From: Candidatus Rokuibacteriota bacterium
Lineage (GTDB): Bacteria > Methylomirabilota > Methylomirabilia > Rokubacteriales > CSP1-6
DNA length: 52,611 nt
NCBI GenBank assembly: GCA_003221615.1
Contig: QHSQ01000111.1
Coordinates: 1-52,611 of the forward strand
Direction of reading: 5' to 3'
This document shows, piece by piece, positions 52,215-52,611 of this stretch. The first letter of the stretch is position 1. The number at the start of each line of letters is the position of its first letter. The translations under genes and the position numbers were made by a program. The notes beneath the pieces were generated by a model. The model was given only the letters and a program-made list of their open reading frames with translations, had not been told where the DNA came from and made no database searches.

Positions 52215-52611
52215 TACACGCTCCTTCTGGGTCGGCGGCCCGCATTCCACGCGGCACGGGCGAAGTAGTCGGCGAGGGCCCGCGCGAGCGCGGGGATCGT
52301 ATACTCGCCCGGCATGACGTCGGTCGCCAGGCCGTACTCGGCGGCCGTCGCCGCCGTGATCGGGCCGATCGACGCCACGGCGACGCGCCCGCGCCAGGCG
52401 CGCCGCTCCTCGTCGCTGAACTGCTCGGCGAAGTTTCTGGCGGTGGACGAGCTCGTGAACGTCACCGCGTCGACGGCGCCCGACGCGAGCGCCTCGCGCA
52501 GCCGCACGACTCCGTCCTCGATGCGCCGGGTCTGATACGCGGGCACTTCGGTCACCAGGGCGCCGAGCCGGCGGAGCTCGACGACGAGCACGTCGCGCGT
52601 CTCCTTCGCCC
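52214..52611 (-). CDS. hemD: Uroporphyrinogen-III synthase, C-terminal part
   Basis: Partial: the frame enters from the right edge, and about 132 codons of the C-terminal half are visible. The pattern [25 protein letters not shown], then [18 protein letters not shown] and [16 protein letters not shown] is typical of HemD, which closes and inverts the tetrapyrrole ring. Whether it is fused to a SAM uroporphyrinogen methyltransferase upstream cannot be seen. Its TAA overlaps the hemB ATG. Confidence 0.9.
   Translation of the reverse strand, partial: AKETRDVLVVELRRLGALVTEVPAYQTRRIEDGVVRLREALASGAVDAVTFTSSSTARNFAEQFSDEERRAWRGRVAVASIGPITAATAAEYGLATDVMPGEYTIPALARALADYFARAAWNAGRRPRRSV

Overview
The window is a stretch of GC-rich bacterial chromosome with housekeeping content throughout and no phage, plasmid or insertion-sequence gene. 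The mix of alternative complex III, a ferredoxin-dependent 2-oxoacid oxidoreductase beside glycolate oxidase, HslUV, a TIGR03960-type radical SAM protein and very compact operons with GTG/TTG starts suggests an uncultured lineage such as Rokubacteria/Methylomirabilota (NC10). That placement is inference from gene content only; no rRNA or ribosomal protein is present to test it.

Layout. 1-5854 (minus): korA-korB-glcD-glcE-glcF, a 2-oxoacid:ferredoxin oxidoreductase and glycolate oxidase operon with a good sigma70-type promoter at 5981-6009; glcF is cut by the window edge. 6061-7585 (minus): a CBS-pair protein and a LysR regulator. 7694-13709 (plus): gltB-gltD glutamate synthase, divergent from the LysR gene across a palindromic operator. 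13814-15963: an SLC13-type anion transporter (minus) and a methyltransferase (plus). 15965-22071 (minus): a carboxymuconolactone-decarboxylase-like protein, a chlorite-dismutase-family protein, moaA, a B12-binding radical SAM protein, rtcB and lgt. 22085-23386 (minus): tRNA-Gly, tRNA-Cys, an orphan 123-residue protein, tRNA-Leu(UAA) and, 30 nt after it, a LAGLIDADG-type ORF with no good start. 23406-37818 (minus): a nearly unbroken run dprA-topA-xerC-hslV-hslU-argB-argD-argF-argG-comB-pgsA-plsY-gpsA-galT. 37921-40260: cpoB and moeA. 40443-47630 (minus): actA-F, alternative complex III. 47760-52611 (minus): hemD (partial)-hemB-rrf2-cysM-(CysO/Mec fusion)-hemL.

The most unusual signal is at operon junctions. 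Where other adjacent genes overlap by ATGA, GTGA or TGATG, four junctions (xerC/hslV, hslV/hslU, hslU/argB, actA/actB) contain repeats. In each case the repeats carry short open frames whose starts and stops overlap one another and the flanking genes, so the chain of termination-reinitiation junctions is kept. At hslU/argB three 44-bp tandem units each encode the same 14-residue peptide, and 44 is exactly 15 codons minus the one shared base. At xerC/hslV the repeat runs in frame into hslV, giving the protease an N-terminal extension ahead of its catalytic threonine. Other items of note are the fused ubiquitin-like/JAMM protein beside cysM and a cysteine-free Rrf2 regulator inside a heme operon, the tRNA-linked LAGLIDADG ORF, and a large inverted repeat upstream of moeA.

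No stretch above 300 bases lacks a gene. No CRISPR array, rRNA or origin was seen.
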